From positions 25,013,436 through 25,077,435 of the forward strand of contig CM074195.1 in NCBI GenBank assembly GCA_037179385.1: a stretch of DNA of 64,000 nt, in the 5' to 3' direction. This DNA is from Holothuria scabra. Taxonomy: Eukaryota > Echinodermata > Holothuroidea > Aspidochirotida > Holothuriidae. A model generated the notes under the pieces. That model was not told the origin of the DNA and searched no databases. It was given only the letters and a program-made list of their open reading frames with translations. Positions 31,625 to 42,537 of this stretch are shown here, one piece after another. Position 1 is the stretch's first letter, and every line of letters begins with the position of its first letter. A program made the translations under genes and the position numbers.

Positions 31625-33727
31625 ATGCTCAAAATGTATTCTAAGTTTTCTTCTAAGTCAGAACCAAAGAGTAACTCTGAGGCTAGGCCCAGGTCTAACA
31701 CAAGGTCTATAGGCCTAACGTTAAGCCCCCAACCCACGCTAACTAAAAAGCGTAAATTTAATCGGTCAGTGAAAGCTGCTAAAAGCAGACAAAGATCTCA
31801 CAAACGACAAAGGGAATGCTCGGCTATACGTAGCCAGTTAGAAACCCAAAGCCTATCAAACGAGGCAAAAGCTCTCCAAAAGTACGTCAAAAACCTGTCT
31901 GACAGACCTCTGTCTAATATTGAAACAGTTGCCTTAGGAAAAGGTTTAAAGTTCATAATAACTCCTGAAAGGCCAAAACGTAGCGATCTGCTCAAGTCAA
32001 TTAAAGACCTCAAACGTAAAATGAGACTTCGCTACTTTTTTCAAAATAAAGATCAAGAGCTTTTCTCAAAGTTCCGTCTACCTTCGACATGGTTACCACA
32101 GCCTACCTACAGTAATCGTCTTGAAGATTACCTAGAAGCTACTTTAACTGAAATAGCTAGCCTACCCATCCGCAATGCTAAAAGCAATATAACCAAAGCG
32201 GAATTAAATGCCCTCAAAGCAATTCGGAACGATCGTTCTCTTGTAGTTAAGCCATTTGATAAAGGCAGAGGCATTGCTATTTTGAATCGTTCAGACTATA
32301 TAGCCGAAATTGAAAGGCAATTGCAAAGTCATTATTATGAACGACTCCCTGGGGATCTAACTCCCGAAACCGTAAAACTGGTCCAAACTACACTTCAAGA
32401 CATGTTTCACAAAACTGAAATAGACGAACCAACGTTTGAATATCTTAGCCCACGTAACCACAAGATCCGCACCCCGGTTTTATACGTGCTACCTAAAATT
32501 CATAAAGCACCGCCAGCTAACTCAAAATTTGCTGGTAGACCTATTATTAGCGGGAACGGATCCCCCACCGAAAAAATATCGGAATTCGTGGACTATTTTC
32601 TGCTTCCAATTGTCTTGCAACAGAGCACTTACGTAAAAGACACGAGCCATATCTTAGAAATATTGGAGGCCACCCCCCTTCCGAAAGAAACGTTACTTGT
32701 AACACTTGATGTGGTATCCATGTATACAAATACTCCACAAAAGGAAGCATTAGATGCATCCCAAGAAGCTTTTGAAAAAGCGCCGGAAAATTGGTATGGG
32801 GTTAAAACTATACCCCCCACTTCCCTCCGCGCTCTCATCAAACTCGTCCTTGAAAGAAATTGTTTCGAGTTTAATGGCCAATTTTTCCTACAAAAAATTG
32901 GATGCGCTATGGGTAGCCAATCTTCACCTGAAATCTGCGATATTGTCATGCATAGACTTGAAAATAAAATCATACCAACAGATCCCAACATATTAAAATG
33001 GCTTCGGTACAGGGATGACATTCTACTGCTCTACAAGGGAACGGCACTTGAACTTTCGAGTTTAGTGGCCAAAATGAATGAAATTCATCCATCTCTGAAA
33101 TTCACGATGGAAGTCTCTGGCGAGGAGATCACGTACCTAGATCTAAAAATCTTCAAGGGTACTAAATTCCAATCTAGCGGCATTCTGGACACGAAAGTCT
33201 ACACAAAGCCCACTGAAACTTTTCAGTACCTAGATCGTAATTCTGCACACCCTTTAGCCACTTTTAAAGGCTTTATAAAGGGTGAAGTCCTGAGATATGC
33301 TAGGCTTTGCAGTAACGAAAATGATTTCATAGAGAAAAAGAACTCCTTTACAGAGAAACTTCTTACGAGAAATTATTCACCAGAAGAGATCAGCGCAGCC
33401 ACTAACGGCATTGATTATAAACAAAGAATGACTCATCTCTCTGTTGCTAAGAGCAAAACAGCGCCACCACTCGTTTTCAAAACAATCTACACTCCACACA
33501 TCCAGACAAGGCACCTAAAGCAAGCTTTAATAAAGCACTGGAATTTAATTGCAGGTGACCCGCAACTGTCCCGTCTGTTTCCCGACCGTCCTATTATAGC
33601 CTATAAAAGGGCACCAAATCTTAAAGATTTACTTGTAAAATCAAGGTTAACCCCAGACCAGGAGTCGAACGAAACAGAAGAAAGCTATGACGATATTTTA
33701 CTTGATGCGCTTATAGCTGCATTATAA
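31625..33727 (+). CDS. PLE reverse transcriptase ORF2, copy 6 (intact, reference)
   Basis: A 700-aa Penelope-like RT. A basic N-terminus (1-70) precedes the conserved PLE N-terminal region (LSNIETVALGKGLKF 96-110; RLRYFF 134-139). RT motifs follow in order: VVKPFDKGRGIAIL 207-220; LPKIHK 289-294; GRPIIS 304-309; motif A LDVVSMYTN with catalytic Asp362; GCAMGSQSSP 426-435; YRDD 462-465; TYLDLKI 503-509; YTKPTE 526-531; RYARLCS 557-563; NLKDLLVKS 665-673. The protein ends 27 residues later, where canonical Penelope proteins continue into a Cys-rich linker and GIY-YIG endonuclease. That domain is absent here and in ORF1. Differences from copy 2 include R117, V250, T264 and I551. It is expected to copy RNA using a pre-existing 3' end. 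Confidence 0.96.
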   Translation: MLKMYSKFSSKSEPKSNSEARPRSNTRSIGLTLSPQPTLTKKRKFNRSVKAAKSRQRSHKRQRECSAIRSQLETQSLSNEAKALQKYVKNLSDRPLSNIETVALGKGLKFIITPERPKRSDLLKSIKDLKRKMRLRYFFQNKDQELFSKFRLPSTWLPQPTYSNRLEDYLEATLTEIASLPIRNAKSNITKAELNALKAIRNDRSLVVKPFDKGRGIAILNRSDYIAEIERQLQSHYYERLPGDLTPETVKLVQTTLQDMFHKTEIDEPTFEYLSPRNHKIRTPVLYVLPKIHKAPPANSKFAGRPIISGNGSPTEKISEFVDYFLLPIVLQQSTYVKDTSHILEILEATPLPKETLLVTLDVVSMYTNTPQKEALDASQEAFEKAPENWYGVKTIPPTSLRALIKLVLERNCFEFNGQFFLQKIGCAMGSQSSPEICDIVMHRLENKIIPTDPNILKWLRYRDDILLLYKGTALELSSLVAKMNEIHPSLKFTMEVSGEEITYLDLKIFKGTKFQSSGILDTKVYTKPTETFQYLDRNSAHPLATFKGFIKGEVLRYARLCSNENDFIEKKNSFTEKLLTRNYSPEEISAATNGIDYKQRMTHLSVAKSKTAPPLVFKTIYTPHIQTRHLKQALIKHWNLIAGDPQLSRLFPDRPIIAYKRAPNLKDLLVKSRLTPDQESNETEESYDDILLDALIAAL

Positions 33728-33766
33728 TACTTATGACAAACCTAGCCTATGCGTACAAAGCTTAAC

Positions 33767-33823
33767 GGCTACTACTGATGACGTTCTGCCAACAGAGCGA
33801 AGAACAGAAACCGGTCTAGTTGG
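33767..33823 (+). ncRNA. Hammerhead ribozyme, PLE copy 6
   Basis: Intact core; cleavage predicted after 33,816. Confidence 0.87.
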
Positions 33824-34230
33824 TTTATACAAAACCACCTAAATGTCAACACGAAAACAACCCACATTCCTCCAAAAGAGTGGAATTATTAAAGCTTTTG
33901 ATTATATCATATTAACATGATCGGGTATTTTTTCCCTAAAAATACGACAGTTTACCGACTCGATAACGTCAGATAGTGAACCGCCTACTCCCCTTTTCTC
34001 TGAATTTTGCTTCTCTTTTCTTCGGAAAATGAGACGTAGGTTAGATGCACTGAGAATTCCGGACGGAATCTCTGACGTATATCGAAAGGAAATACTCGTA
34101 CATCCTTTCATCCCACAAAAGCGGGATTCTAAATATCAAAAAAGAGTCGAAAAAAACTGAAAACTAGCACAAATGTGTGTGAGATCTCAGGGGCCTATTT
34201 TGGTCTTCAAATTTCCTGCCAAACTTCCAG

Positions 34231-34288
34231 CCAATCAGCGCTCTTATTTGGGGTATTTTCTTTCACGTCCATAAAGACACGTATAAAT
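34231..34288 (+). promoter_or_regulatory. CCAAT/TATA promoter, copy 7
   Basis: CCAATCAG at 34,231 and TATAAAT at 34,282; 51-bp spacing. Confidence 0.65.
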
Positions 34289-34350
34289 GAAAGCTACACG
34301 AGACCTGGCGCAGTATACCGCTTTCCAATTACAGGAACTTATTGGATTTA

Positions 34351-34917
34351 ATGGATCTAATACCGGATATACCTGCATCGCCGAAAGAGACCACAGACTC
34401 TGAAGAAGAGAAAATAACTTGTGGTCAAAGAACACCCCCTCCAAAAAAGGACAGGATTCTTCTAAAAGAAGAAAACTACAAAAAGGTTCGCCAGCACGCC
34501 GACAGCCTCGCTTCCATCCAAGCCTCCATCATCGCCCTGACAGAAGAGATTATATCTCTCGACCGTCACCTAGAAAGGAAGACAGTGCCTCAACACCTGC
34601 GGGTTCACAGAAACCCACCCAGGCTTCCAAAGCTTCTGAACTGCTCCGACGATTTCACTGAGTCTTGGAACTCGGCGATTACTCGGGCAGGAAGGGGGCT
34701 CTGTAAAGTTTGGCGTCAGGAACTATCCCGCCAGGCCAAAAGGCAACAGCAACGTTTCCTTGAAAAGGAAAACAGGGCAATTTCAGACTTAGAGTCCACT
34801 TCAGAAGGTGCAGAGGCCAAGCAACTGCTGAACAAACTTCTCCGTTCATCAGCCAAAAAGGAGGAGGATCGACTGCGGCACCGAAGAGCCCCCAGAAAAC
34901 ACCCCTACAGGCGTTAA
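34351..34917 (+). CDS. PLE ORF1, copy 7 (intact, EEIIS variant)
   Basis: 188 aa, differing from copy 6 by EEIISLDRH. Otherwise the same layout of acidic N-terminus, helical middle and basic tail. Confidence 0.85.
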   Translation: MDLIPDIPASPKETTDSEEEKITCGQRTPPPKKDRILLKEENYKKVRQHADSLASIQASIIALTEEIISLDRHLERKTVPQHLRVHRNPPRLPKLLNCSDDFTESWNSAITRAGRGLCKVWRQELSRQAKRQQQRFLEKENRAISDLESTSEGAEAKQLLNKLLRSSAKKEEDRLRHRRAPRKHPYRR

Positions 34918-34998
34918 AGGAATCCGGATTTAAAACCAAACGGCTCTTTTTAGGGCCACCAAACCGCTCAGAAAAAGCGGCATCCTTCCTTCTCAAAC

Positions 34999-37100
34999 AT
35001 GCTCAAAATGTATTCTAAGTTTTCTTCTAAGTCAGAACCAAAGAGTAACTCTGAGGCTAGGCCCAGGTCTAACACAAGGTCTATAGGCCTAACGTTAAGC
35101 CCCCAACCCACGCTAACTAAAAAGCGTAAATTTAATCGGTCAGTGAAAGCTGCTAAAAGCAGACAAAGATCTCACAAACGACAAAGGGAATGCTCGGCTA
35201 TACGTAGCCAGTTAGAAACCCAAAGCCTATCAAACGAGGCAAAAGCTCTCCAAAAGTACGTCAAAAACCTGTCTGACAGACCTCTGTCTAATATTGAAAC
35301 AGTTGCCTTAGGAAAAGGTTTAAAGTTCATAATAACTCCTGAAAGGCCAAAACGTAGCGATCTGCTCAAGTCAATTAAAGACCTCAAACGTAAAATGAGA
35401 CTTCGCTACTTTTTTCAAAATAAAGATCAAGAGCTTTTCTCAAAGTTCCGTCTACCTTCGACATGGTTACCACAGCCTACCTACAGTAATCGTCTTGAAG
35501 ATTACCTAGAAGCTACTTTAACTGAAATAGCTAGCCTACCCATCCGCAATGCTAAAAGCAATATAACCAAAGCGGAATTAAATGCCCTCAAAGCAATTCG
35601 GAACGATCGTTCTCTTGTAGTTAAGCCATTTGATAAAGGCAGAGGCATTGCTATTTTGAATCGTTCAGACTATATAGCCGAAATTGAAAGGCAATTGCAA
35701 AGTCATTATTATGAACGACTCCCTGGGGATCTAACTCCCGAAACCGTAAAACTGGTCCAAACTACACTTCAAGACATGTTTCACAAAACTGAAATAGACG
35801 AACCAACGTTTGAATATCTTAGCCCACGTAACCACAAGATCCGCACCCCGGTTTTATACGTGCTACCTAAAATTCATAAAGCACCGCCAGCTAACTCAAA
35901 ATTTGCTGGTAGACCTATTATTAGCGGGAACGGATCCCCACCGAAAAAATATCGGAATTCGTGGACTATTTTCTGCTTCCAATTGTCTTGCAACAGAGCA
36001 CTTACGTAAAAGACACGAGCCATATCTTAGAAATATTGGAGGCCACCCCCCTTCCGAAAGAAACGTTACTTGTAACACTTGATGTGGTATCCATGTATAC
36101 AAATACTCCACAAAAGGAAGCATTAGATGCATCCCAAGAAGCTTTTGAAAAAGCGCCGGAAAATTGGTATGGGGTTAAAACTATACCCCCCACTTCCCTC
36201 CGCGCTCTCATCAAACTCGTACTTGAAAGAAATTGTTTCGAGTTTAATGGCCAATTTTTCCTACAAAAAATTGGATGCGCTATGGGTAGCCAATCTTCAC
36301 CTGAAATCTGCGATATTGTCATGCATAGACTTGAAAATAAAATCATACCAACAGATCCCAACATATTAAAATGGCTTCGGTACAGGGATGACATTCTACT
36401 GCTCTACAAGGGAACGGCACTTGAACTTTCGAGTTTAGTGGCCAAAATGAATGAAATTCATCCATCTCTGAAATTCACGATGGAAGTCTCTGGCGAGGAG
36501 ATCACGTACCTAGATCTAAAAATCTTCAAGGGTACTAAATTCCAATCTAGCGGCATTCTGGACACGAAAGTCTACACAAAGCCCACAGAAACTTTTCAGT
36601 ACCTAGATCGTAATTCTGCACACCCTTTAGCCACTTTTAAAGGCTTTATGAAGGGTGAAGTCCTGAGATATGCTAGGCTTTGCAGTAACGAAAATGATTT
36701 CATAGAGAAAAAGAACTCCTTTACAGAGAAACTTCTTACGAGAAATTATTCACCAGAAGAGATCAGCGCAGCCACTAACGGCATTGATTATAAACAAAGA
36801 ATGACTCATCTCTCTGTTGCTAAGAGCAAAACAGCGCCACCACTCGTTTTCAAAACAATCTACACTCCACACATCCAGACAAGGCACCTAAAGCAAGCTT
36901 TAATAAAGCACTGGAATTTAATTGCAGGTGACCCGCAACTGTCCCGTCTGTTTCCCGACCGTCCTATTATAGCCTATAAAAGGGCACCAAATCTTAAAGA
37001 TTTACTTGTAAAATCAAGGTTAACCCCAGACCAGGAGTCGAACGAAACAGAAGAAAGCTATGACGATATTTTACTTGATGCGCTTATAGCTGCATTATAA
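34999..37100 (+). pseudogene. PLE reverse transcriptase ORF2, copy 7 (one frameshift)
   Basis: Open from the ATG through GRPIISGNGSP. One missing base at about 35,941 (tccccaccg) then puts it out of frame, stopping at 36,009. The remaining portion is open from 35,961 to the normal stop and includes Asp362, GCAMGS and YRDD. The frameshift is the one seen in copy 4. It carries T264 like copy 6 but M551 like copies 1-3. Confidence 0.95.
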
Positions 37101-37139
37101 TACTTATGACAAACCCAGCCTATGCGTACAAAGCTTAAC

Positions 37140-37198
37140 GGCTACTACTGATGACGTTCTGCCAACAGAGCGAAGAACAGAAAAACCGGTCTAGTTGG
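37140..37198 (+). ncRNA. Hammerhead ribozyme, PLE copy 7 (core insertion)
   Basis: CTGATGA and both halves of stems I and II are present, but the GAAA box reads GAAAAA (37,180-37,185), two extra As before CCGG. This displaces stem III from the core and probably weakens or abolishes cleavage. Confidence 0.7.
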
Positions 37199-37378
37199 TT
37201 TATACAAAACCACCTAAATGTCAACACGAAAACAACCCACATTCCTCCAAAAAAGTGGAATTATTAAAGCTTTTGATTATATCATATTAACATGATCGGA
37301 TATTTTTTCCCTAAAAAATACGACAGTTTACCGACTCGATAACGTCAGATAGTGAACCGCCTACCCCCCCTTTTCTCT

Positions 37379-37425
37379 TTTTTCGTCAGATAGTGAACCG
37401 CCTACCCCCCCCCCCCCTTTTCTCT
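37379..37425 (+). mobile_element. PLE 3'-end scrap (~42 bp)
   Basis: After the copy 7 terminus and a T-run, cgtcagatagtgaaccgcc, a long C-tract and TTTTCTCT (to 37,425) repeat only the last few dozen bases of the element. It is an extremely 5'-truncated copy ending at the same 3' end. Confidence 0.85.
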
Positions 37426-39052
37426 TTTTTTTTCTTTCACGTCCGGAGAGGCGGATATAAGCTGTGAATAAACCGTGCTCTGGCATAGAACCAGAAAAAA
37501 ATCTCATCCCGGACACAACAGCTCTATCAACGAACTCCACAGACTCTGAAGAAGAGAAAATAACTTGTGGAATAAATCCCCCGACAAAATGAAATATTTC
37601 TTCTAAAAGAAGATAAAAACAGCTCTAAAAGTCTTGGACAATCTCGGGCAAATAAAAGCCCCTACGATCGCTACTAGGGAATGACAGACCATGGCAAAAA
37701 GCCTCAAAAACTTTGTCTCTGTCATCCCAAGCTTTGCAAAAATAAAAAGCTCAAAAAACATTAATTGATCGTTTAAAGCTACAAAAAGCAGCAGTGACTT
37801 CACATACATTTTAAGGGAATATCCGGCTACACGTAGCCTTTCAAAGCCCTAGCTCTTCGGAACGAAGCAAAAGCACCCCATAAATACGTTTTAACCTTTC
37901 CGACAAACCTCTGTCACAAGTTGCATTGGGAAAAAGGTTGAAAAGTTCATAAAAACGCCACAGAAGCCTGAACGTAGCAATCTACTCATCTGTCAATGAA
38001 AGACCTGATATGCGAATTGAGACTGCTACACTTGTCAAAACAAAGACTAAAAAGCAAGAGCTTTCTCTGTGTTCCTTTTAGGAGCGGCACCTGAACTTTC
38101 GAGTAAAGTGGTTAATAATGAATAAAATTCATTTTTCTCTGTAATAAACAAAGCCGGGATCTCTGAAATTGAGGTAACCTACCCAGATTATAAAATCTAC
38201 TAAAAGGCAAAAGTTTCGATCAAGCGGCCTCCGTGACACTAAAGTCAATACCGTGTGCTCACTGAAACTTTTCATTATACCTCGATCAATACTCCGAGTC
38301 TGCATACCCACATGCCATATTCAAAGGCTTCATGAAAAGGGATTTGCGTAAATACGCTAAACTATATGCAGCACCGAAATTGATTTCCTGGAAAAAGGGA
38401 ACTCCCTTACAGAGAAACTTTTCACCAGAAAATATACCGGTCTGAAGAGATCGCCTCTGCAGCCACTAACGGCATTGCCTCTTAACAAAGGGCGCACCTC
38501 TTCATTTTGAAAAAAAAAAATTAAAACACTACCACGACTCGTCTTCAAAACAACCTTCATCCAAATATGGCACCTAAAAGCGAGCTTAAATAAGCACTGA
38601 GTTCTAACCGCATGGTGACCAGCAACTACACCGTCTGTCTCCCGATTATCCAACTGTCAATGAAAAGGCACCAAATCTGAAAGATTTGCTATCTTTATAA
38701 AGGGTCCCCCAGACCCGGAGTCGGGAGAAACAGAGGAAAGGTACAACGATATTTTGTTATATGCGCTCCTAGCTGCATTACTAACTCTCATGACAAATCC
38801 CGCCATTGTGAAAAGGCCACCACTGATGACGTTCTGCCGTATAGAGCCAAGAACAGAAACCGGTCTAGTTGGTTTATAAAAAACCGCTAAAATGTCAATT
38901 TGAGAACGACTCATATTCCTCCAAAAGAGTGGAATTTAAAGCTTTTGCTTAAATCATGCAGATATTGACATGATGGGTGCTATTCCCGAAAAATAAAGCA
39001 TTTCACCGACTTGGTAACGTCAGATAGTGAACCGCCTACCCCCCACTTCACT
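37426..39052 (+). mobile_element. 1.86-kb non-autonomous unit U1 (5'-truncated)
   Basis: Begins inside the promoter region (tttctttcacgtccgg), missing the leader block and CCAAT box. The body shows the derivation from the PLE: ORF1 acidic segment (cagactctgaagaag), RT N-terminal segment (ggctacacgtagcc, then aacgaagcaaaagc), and a jump near 38,081 to the sequence after YRDD (ggagcggcacctgaac). This deletes roughly RT residues 145-471, including all catalytic motifs. Stops and indels throughout leave no long frame. It has ccaagctttgc where later units have ccaacctttggc. Confidence 0.9.
38815..38872 (+). ncRNA. Hammerhead ribozyme, U1
   Basis: Core intact; cleavage predicted after 38,865. The stem II loop (gccgtatagagcca) differs from the autonomous type. 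Position 2.2 is C (ccaccactg), so the second stem I pair is lost. Confidence 0.8.
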
Positions 39053-39268
39053 TTATTATGCTTCTCTTTTCCTCGGAAAATGAGACGTAGGTTAGATGCA
39101 CTGAGAATTCCGAATGGAATCTCTGACGTATACCGAAAGGAAATACTCGTACATCCTTTCGTCCCACAAAAGCGGGACTTTAAACACTTGAAAATAGTCG
39201 GTAAGATTTGCAAACTAGAACGAATGTATATGTGATATCTGCACAACCAGTTGGCCTAAAGCCATTGT

Positions 39269-39325
39269 CCAATCAGCTATCAGAATCGGGGATTTTTCTT
39301 TCACGTCCGGAGAGGCGGATATAAG
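39269..39325 (+). promoter_or_regulatory. CCAAT/TATA promoter, U2 (reference for 1.86-kb units)
   Basis: CCAATCAG at 39,269 and TATAAG at 39,320, exactly the 51-bp spacing of the full-length units although the surrounding bases have diverged. The intervening gggattttt/ctttcacgtcc is also conserved. U3-U6 and U11 keep CCAATCAG; U7-U10 and U12 read CCAGTCAG. Confidence 0.6.
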
Positions 39326-40678
39326 CTGTGAATAACCGTGCTCTGGCATAGAACCAGAAAAAATCTCATCCCGGACACAACAGCTCTATCAACGAACTCC
39401 ACAGACTCTGAAGAAGAGAAAATAACTTGTGGAATAAATCCCCCGACAAAATGAAATATTTCTTCTAAAAGAAGATAAAAACAGCTCTAAAAGTCTTGGA
39501 CAATCTCGGGCAAATAAAAGCCCCTACGATCGCTACTAGGGAATGACAGACCATGGCAAAAAAGCCTCAAAAACTTTGTCTCTGTCATCCCAACCTTTGG
39601 CAAAATAAAAAGCTCAAAAAACATTAATTGATCGTTTAAAGCTACAAAAAGCAGCAGTGACTTCACATACATTTTAAGGGAATATCCGGCTACACGTAGC
39701 CTTTCAAAGCCCTAGCTCTTCGGAACGAAGCAAAAGCACCCCATAAATACGTTTTAACCTTTCCGACAAACCTCTGTCACAAGTTGCATTGGGAAAAAGG
39801 TTGAAAAGTTCATAAAAACGCCACAGAAGCCTGAACGTAGCAATCTACTCATCTGTCAATGAAAGACCTGATATGCGAATTGAGACTGCTACACTTGTCA
39901 AAACAAAGACTAAAAAGCAAGAGCTTTCTCTGTGTTCCTTTTAGGAGCGGCACCTGAACTTTCGAGTAAAGTGGTTAATAATGAATAAAATTCATTTTTC
40001 TCTGTAATAAACAAAGCCGGGATCTCTGAAATTGAGGTAACCTACCCAGATTATAAAATCTACTAAAAGGCAAAAGTTTCGATCAAGCGGCCTCCGTGAC
40101 ACTAAAGTCAATACCGTGTGCTCACTGAAACTTTTCATTATACCTCGATCAATACTCCGAGTCTGCATACCCACATGCCATATTCAAAGGCTTCATGAAA
40201 AGGGATTTGCGTAAATACGCTAAACTATATGCAGCACCGAAATTGATTTCCTGGAAAAAGGGAACTCCCTTACAGAGAAACTTTTCACCAGAAAATATAC
40301 CGGTCTGAAGAGATCGCCTCTGCAGCCACTAACGGCATTGCCTCTTAACAAAGGGCGCACCTCTTCATTTTGAAAAAAAAAAAATTAAAACACTACCACG
40401 ACTCGTCTTCAAAACAACCTTCATCCAAATATGGCACCTAAAAGCGAGCTTAAATAAGCACTGAGTTCTAACCGCATGGTGACCAGCAACTACACCGTCT
40501 GTCTCCCGATTATCCAACTGTCAATGAAAAGGCACCAAATCTGAAAGATTTGCTATCTTTATAAAGGGTCCCCCAGACCCGGAGTCGGGAGAAACAGAGG
40601 AAAGGTACAACGATATTTTGTTATATGCGCTCTTAGCTGCATTACTAACTCTCATGACAAATCCCGCCATTGTGAAAA

Positions 40679-40736
40679 GGCCACCACTGATGACGTTCTG
40701 CCGTATAGAGCCAAGAACAGAAACCGGTCTAGTTGG
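40679..40736 (+). ncRNA. Hammerhead ribozyme, U2
   Basis: Core intact; cleavage predicted after 40,729. Stem I position 2.2 is C, as in U1. Confidence 0.8.
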
Positions 40737-40943
40737 TTTATAAAAAACCGCTAAAATGTCAATTTGAGAACGACTCATATTCCTCCAAAAGAGTGGAATT
40801 TAAAGCTTTTGCTTAAATCATGCAGATATTGACATGATGGGTGCTATTCCCGAAAAATAAAGCATTTCACCGACTTGGTAACGTCAGATAGTGAACCGCC
40901 TACCCCCCACTTCACTTTATTATGCTTCTCTTTTCCTCGGAAA

Positions 40944-41099
40944 ATGAGACGTAGGTTAGATGCACTGAGAATTCCGAATGGAATCTCTGACGTATACCGA
41001 AAGGAAATACTCGTACATCCTTTCGTCCCACAAAAGCGGGACTTTAAACACTTGAAAATAGTCGGTAAGATTTGCAAACTAGAACGAATGTATATGTGA
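40944..41099 (+). CDS. Small conserved frame in 1.86-kb leader block (51 codons)
   Basis: The counterpart of the frame at 30,657 (MRRRLDALRIPNG, then ISDVYRKEILVHPFVPQKRD), with a different tail ending KLERMYM. It is present in most 1.86-kb units at the same place. Substitutions include both silent and replacement changes, so protein-level selection is not evident. Listed because its conservation is out of line with the decayed coding remnants. Confidence 0.25.
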   Translation: MRRRLDALRIPNGISDVYRKEILVHPFVPQKRDFKHLKIVGKICKLERMYM

Positions 41100-42537
41100 T
41101 ATCTGCACAACCAGTTGGCCTAAAGCCATTGTCCAATCAGCTATCAGAATCGGGGATTTTTCTTTCACGTCCGGAGAGGCGGATATAAGCTGTGAATAAC
41201 CGTGCTCTGGCATAGAACCAGAAAAAAATCTCATCCCGGACACAACAGCTCTATCAACGAACTCCACAGACTCTGAAGAAGAGAAAATAACTTGTAGAAT
41301 AAATCCCCCGACAAAATGAAATATTTCTTCTAAAAGAAGATAAAAACAGCTCTAAAAGTCTTGGACAATCTCGGGCAAATAAAAGCCCCTACGATCGCTA
41401 CTAGGGAATGACAGACCATGGCAAAAAAGCCTCAAAAACTTTGTCTCTGTCATCCCAACCTTTGGCAAAATAAAAAGCTCAAAAAACATTAATTGATCGT
41501 TTAAAGCTACAAAAAGCAGCAGTGACTTCACATACATTTTAAGGGAATATCCGGCTACACGTAGCCTTTCAAAGCCCTAGCTCTTCGGAACGAAGCAAAA
41601 GCACCCCATAAATACGTTTTAACCTTTCCGACAAACCTCTGTCACAAGTTGCATTGGGAAAAAGGTTGAAAAGTTCATAAAAACGCCACAGAAGCCTGAA
41701 CGTAGCAATCTACTCATCTGTCAATGAAAGACCTGATATGCGAATTGAGACTGCTACACTTGTCAAAACAAAGACTAAAAAGCAAGAGCTTTCTCTGTGT
41801 TCCTTTTAGGAGCGGCACCTGAACTTTCGAGTAAAGTGGTTAATAATGAATAAAATTCATTTTCTCTGTAATAAACAAAGCCAGGATCTCTGAAATTGAG
41901 GTAACCTACCCAGATTATAAAATCTACTAAAAGGCAAAAGTTTCGATCAAGCGGCCTCCGTGACACTAAAGTCAATACCGTGTGCTCACTGAAACTTTTC
42001 ATTATACCTCGATCAATACTCCGAGTCTGCATACCCACATGCCATATTCAAAGGCTTCATGAAAAGGGATTTGCGTAAATACGCTAAACTATATGCAGCA
42101 CCGAAATTGATTTCCTGGAAAAAGGGAACTCCCTTACAGAGAAACTTTTCACCAGAAAATATACCGGTCTGAAGAGATCGCCTCTGCAGCCACTAACGGC
42201 ATTGCCTCTTAACAAAGGGCGCACCTCTTCACTTTGAAAAAAATTAAAACACTACCACGACTCGTCTTCAAAACAACCTTCATCCAAATATGGCACCTAA
42301 AAGCGAGCTTAAATAAGCACTGAGTTCTAACCGCATGGTGACCAGCAACTACACCGTCTGTCTCCCGATTATCCAACTGTCAATGAAATGGCACCAAATC
42401 TGAAAGATTTGCTATCTTTATAAAGGGTCTCCCAGACCCGGAGTCGGGAGAAACAGAGGAAAGGTACAACGATATTTTGTTATATGCGCTCTTAGCTGCA
42501 TTACTAACTCTCATGACAAATCCCGCCATTGTGAAAA

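Larger units (their letters stand above)
30630..34001 (+). mobile_element. PLE copy 6 (structurally complete, candidate master)
   Basis: The only unit in which promoter, ORF1, ORF2 with YRDD, ribozyme and 3' end are all intact. Its upstream region has private substitutions (cctcttttggcc, ttaattgggg, cttccacgtcc, aaggcacg). These show it is not a simple recent copy of a neighbour in that region. Confidence 0.95.
34002..37378 (+). mobile_element. PLE copy 7 (last full-length unit; single RT frameshift)
   Basis: ORF1 is intact and RT is broken once. The ribozyme core carries two extra As. The 3' end (C-tract, TTTTCTCT, 37,371-37,378) is followed by Ts and then foreign sequence instead of another gaattttgc start, so it is a true terminal 3' end. 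Confidence 0.95.
39053..40916 (+). mobile_element. 1.86-kb non-autonomous unit U2
   Basis: Complete 1,864-bp unit: leader block, promoter with intact CCAATCAG, deleted coding remnants, ribozyme, and 3' end acttcact. It shares ccaccactg with U1. Confidence 0.92.

Noticed and set aside
30978..33727. GIY-YIG endonuclease domain
   Set aside because: Looked for at the C-terminus and N-terminus of the RT, in ORF1 and in the sequence after the RT stop; no GIY...YIG-like pattern or Cys-rich linker was found in any copy.
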